A DNA stretch of 64,000 nucleotides from Patagioenas fasciata. Lineage: Eukaryota; Chordata; Aves; Columbiformes; Columbidae. The translations under genes were made by a program, and so were the position numbers. Location: positions 54,658,049 to 54,722,048 of the forward strand of contig NC_092560.1 of assembly GCF_037038585.1 (NCBI RefSeq), read 5' to 3'. The first letter of the stretch is position 1, and each line of letters begins with the position of its first letter. Under the pieces are notes generated by a model, which saw only the letters and a list, made by a program, of their open reading frames with translations, did no database searches and had not been told where the DNA came from. This document shows positions 62,259-64,000 of this stretch, one piece after another.

Positions 62259-64000
62259 GTCAGTAAAACAATTATGTGCTTTTTCTACAGACAGGTGCAA
62301 GTCACTTGAGCGTATTTACATTTAACTAACCTCCTCGCCAAATCTTCCGCTATATTCCCATACAAAGACAGAGTACTTAGACAAATATTGGTTAATATAA
62401 ATCTAGCAAATATAGAGATTTTAATGGATTAATATATCAGAGTTGATTTAAAAAAAACACAGAACAAAGAGGTTGGTGTGGGGTTTATATATATATAGAT
62501 TTTTTTTTTTTACACAAAACATGCTAAATCACATTGGGACAATTTTTACAGTAAAGAAAGGATTAAGAGAATCACAACCATCAAAACAACCTTTGTGTGG
62601 TGGTTTTGTCCTGAATCACAATAGGTAGTTTTGACAGCCTGTTCTACTGCTAGATTCATGCTCCAGTCAATCAACTCTTAATAGATTTGAAGGTTTTGGA
62701 TGATGTTTGTCCAGTGGATATGTCTGTCTATGTTTTATCTGCCCTAATTGCAGCCTTGCCTGTTAGCTTAAACTACATCTAGCACCGTTCCCTGTTCTCC
62801 TGATCCAGTAATTATCCTTTTGTTCCTTTATAGAATATTCAAAAACATACTCTTTTAGTCTACCCTATTTTATGCACTCTGCCCCACCTCCCATGTGCCA
62901 TAGTCCAACTTCATCTTCCCCAGTGTTTCCAGTGTAATAACCAGCACCTGAAAGCTCCTCCGCAGTGCTATCTGTGTCTTTCACCCTGGCTCCGCCACGT
63001 CCTTTGCTGGTGGTTTTGAATTACTCCTCCTCAGTTTCAAGGCCCCTTATTTTTCTGCAGCCAGTGATCAGTTGCTGCCTTCCTACAGGTTCCCTGGTGC
63101 TTGCCAGACTTTGCAGGGAGTCACTTCAACATTAAATTGCCAGGAAAAAAGAAAAAAAAAGTCAGTAACACAGCTAACCAAAAAATACGGGAAGGAAATT
63201 GGCAGGCAAGACACGGTCTCAGCAGCCAGCACTGGTTAAGCCTGTTTCAGAACAGCGATGCTGCCCTCACCATTTTTAGATTTCCTACCTTGTGCTCTAT
63301 TCCTGACGTTTTTCTTATTGCCGGAAGTTTCTGTCACTTCATGATCCTACATACACTCTCCTTCAGCTGAGATCCTCACATTGTTCTTTCAACCTACAAG
63401 GATTTAATACCATAGCAAAGCTTAGGAGGATAGTTCAGCTTGCACTGTATCATGAAACATTACCATTACCTCACTCTGCTATGTGTTCTGCCTTAAATGA
63501 AGAGCATAAATCAAATACTGTCTGGGTCAAATTCAAAGAAAGATGAGTGCTTTTGCTTTTTACAGGACAAAAAGATACCCTCGTTTCTCAAACACATAAT
63601 TGTGAGCATGTACAGTTGTAAGTGAATACAGTCGCATAGGAGCTGGAAAGAGGTTTATATTCTGGGGTTATAGGAGTATTCTGCATATGTCTGATGATAA
63701 ATGTGTTAAAAATATAAAAATTACAAACAATTGTGGTAAAAATTGTAGTTAGAAGAAATACAACTCAAAGAAGAAGTATGTGCTGCACTTTTTAGATACT
63801 TCTCAAATGCAGCTGCCACATCAGACTGAGAGGTTTAAATCATTCTATGTCAGTCTAAATCACAGGCCAATGAGTGAATAGACTCTTAAAATCCACAAAA
63901 GTCAGGAGACAATAAGCACTCACTAATAGGTTAAGGATTGAATAAAAGCCTTAGGAGCAAGAGGGATGGTATTTATGCTCTGTTCTTCCTCAGTCTCTCA
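62259..64000. other. Intergenic to window end, no gene recognised
   Basis: Contains a short TA run followed by T-runs (about 62486-62512) and short ORFs such as 63101-63370 without recognisable motifs. Confidence 0.5.

Noticed and set aside
1-64000. CRISPR arrays, operons, phage or other prokaryotic systems
   Set aside because: No regularly spaced repeats or clustered same-strand ORFs with ribosome binding sites. The exon-intron structure and CR1/LTR content are vertebrate.

Overview
This window looks like nuclear DNA from a bird. It carries CR1 retrotransposon pieces, solo LTRs of types I recognise from avian genomes, one CpG island and a vertebrate gene split into short exons by long AT-rich introns. 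Nothing in it suggests a prokaryote or a mobile gene cluster. The one gene I can establish is GRAMD2B (formerly GRAMD3), on the + strand. I place it on the Z chromosome from remembered avian-human synteny, not from anything in the sequence.

Layout. Positions 1-9836 are AT-rich intergenic sequence with one small CR1 tail. Positions 9837-9961 hold a candidate upstream first exon whose splice phase fits GRAMD2B exon 2. A 2.3-kb decayed CR1 lies at about 13030-15322, and an antisense solo LTR at 15940-16630. The CpG-island promoter and main first exon of GRAMD2B are at about 22370-23130. Thirteen further coding exons follow between 35230 and 53443, then a 3' UTR with a poly(A) signal at 54610. 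The rest (about 54640-64000) is intergenic and holds a CR1 tail and two probable solo LTRs. I found no second protein-coding gene.

All 14 GRAMD2B exons were read with GT-AG junctions and continuous phase. They give 427 codons plus a stop from the first ATG, or 424 from the second. The protein has an acidic and serine-rich N-terminus, a GRAM domain (about residues 108-214), a serine-rich linker, one transmembrane helix (about 341-360) and a short C-terminal tail with coiled-coil character. It lacks the sterol-transfer (VASt/ASTER) domain of the GRAMD1 proteins. Related proteins sit in the ER membrane at contacts with the plasma membrane.

The observations most worth checking are the phase-compatible alternative first exon at 9837, a coding-looking open frame at 27143-27445 in intron 1, a cryptic phase-0 exon at 53149 just before the last exon, and an antisense solo LTR in intron 13 with a perfect 5-bp target duplication. 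I found no evidence of an undescribed multi-gene system.
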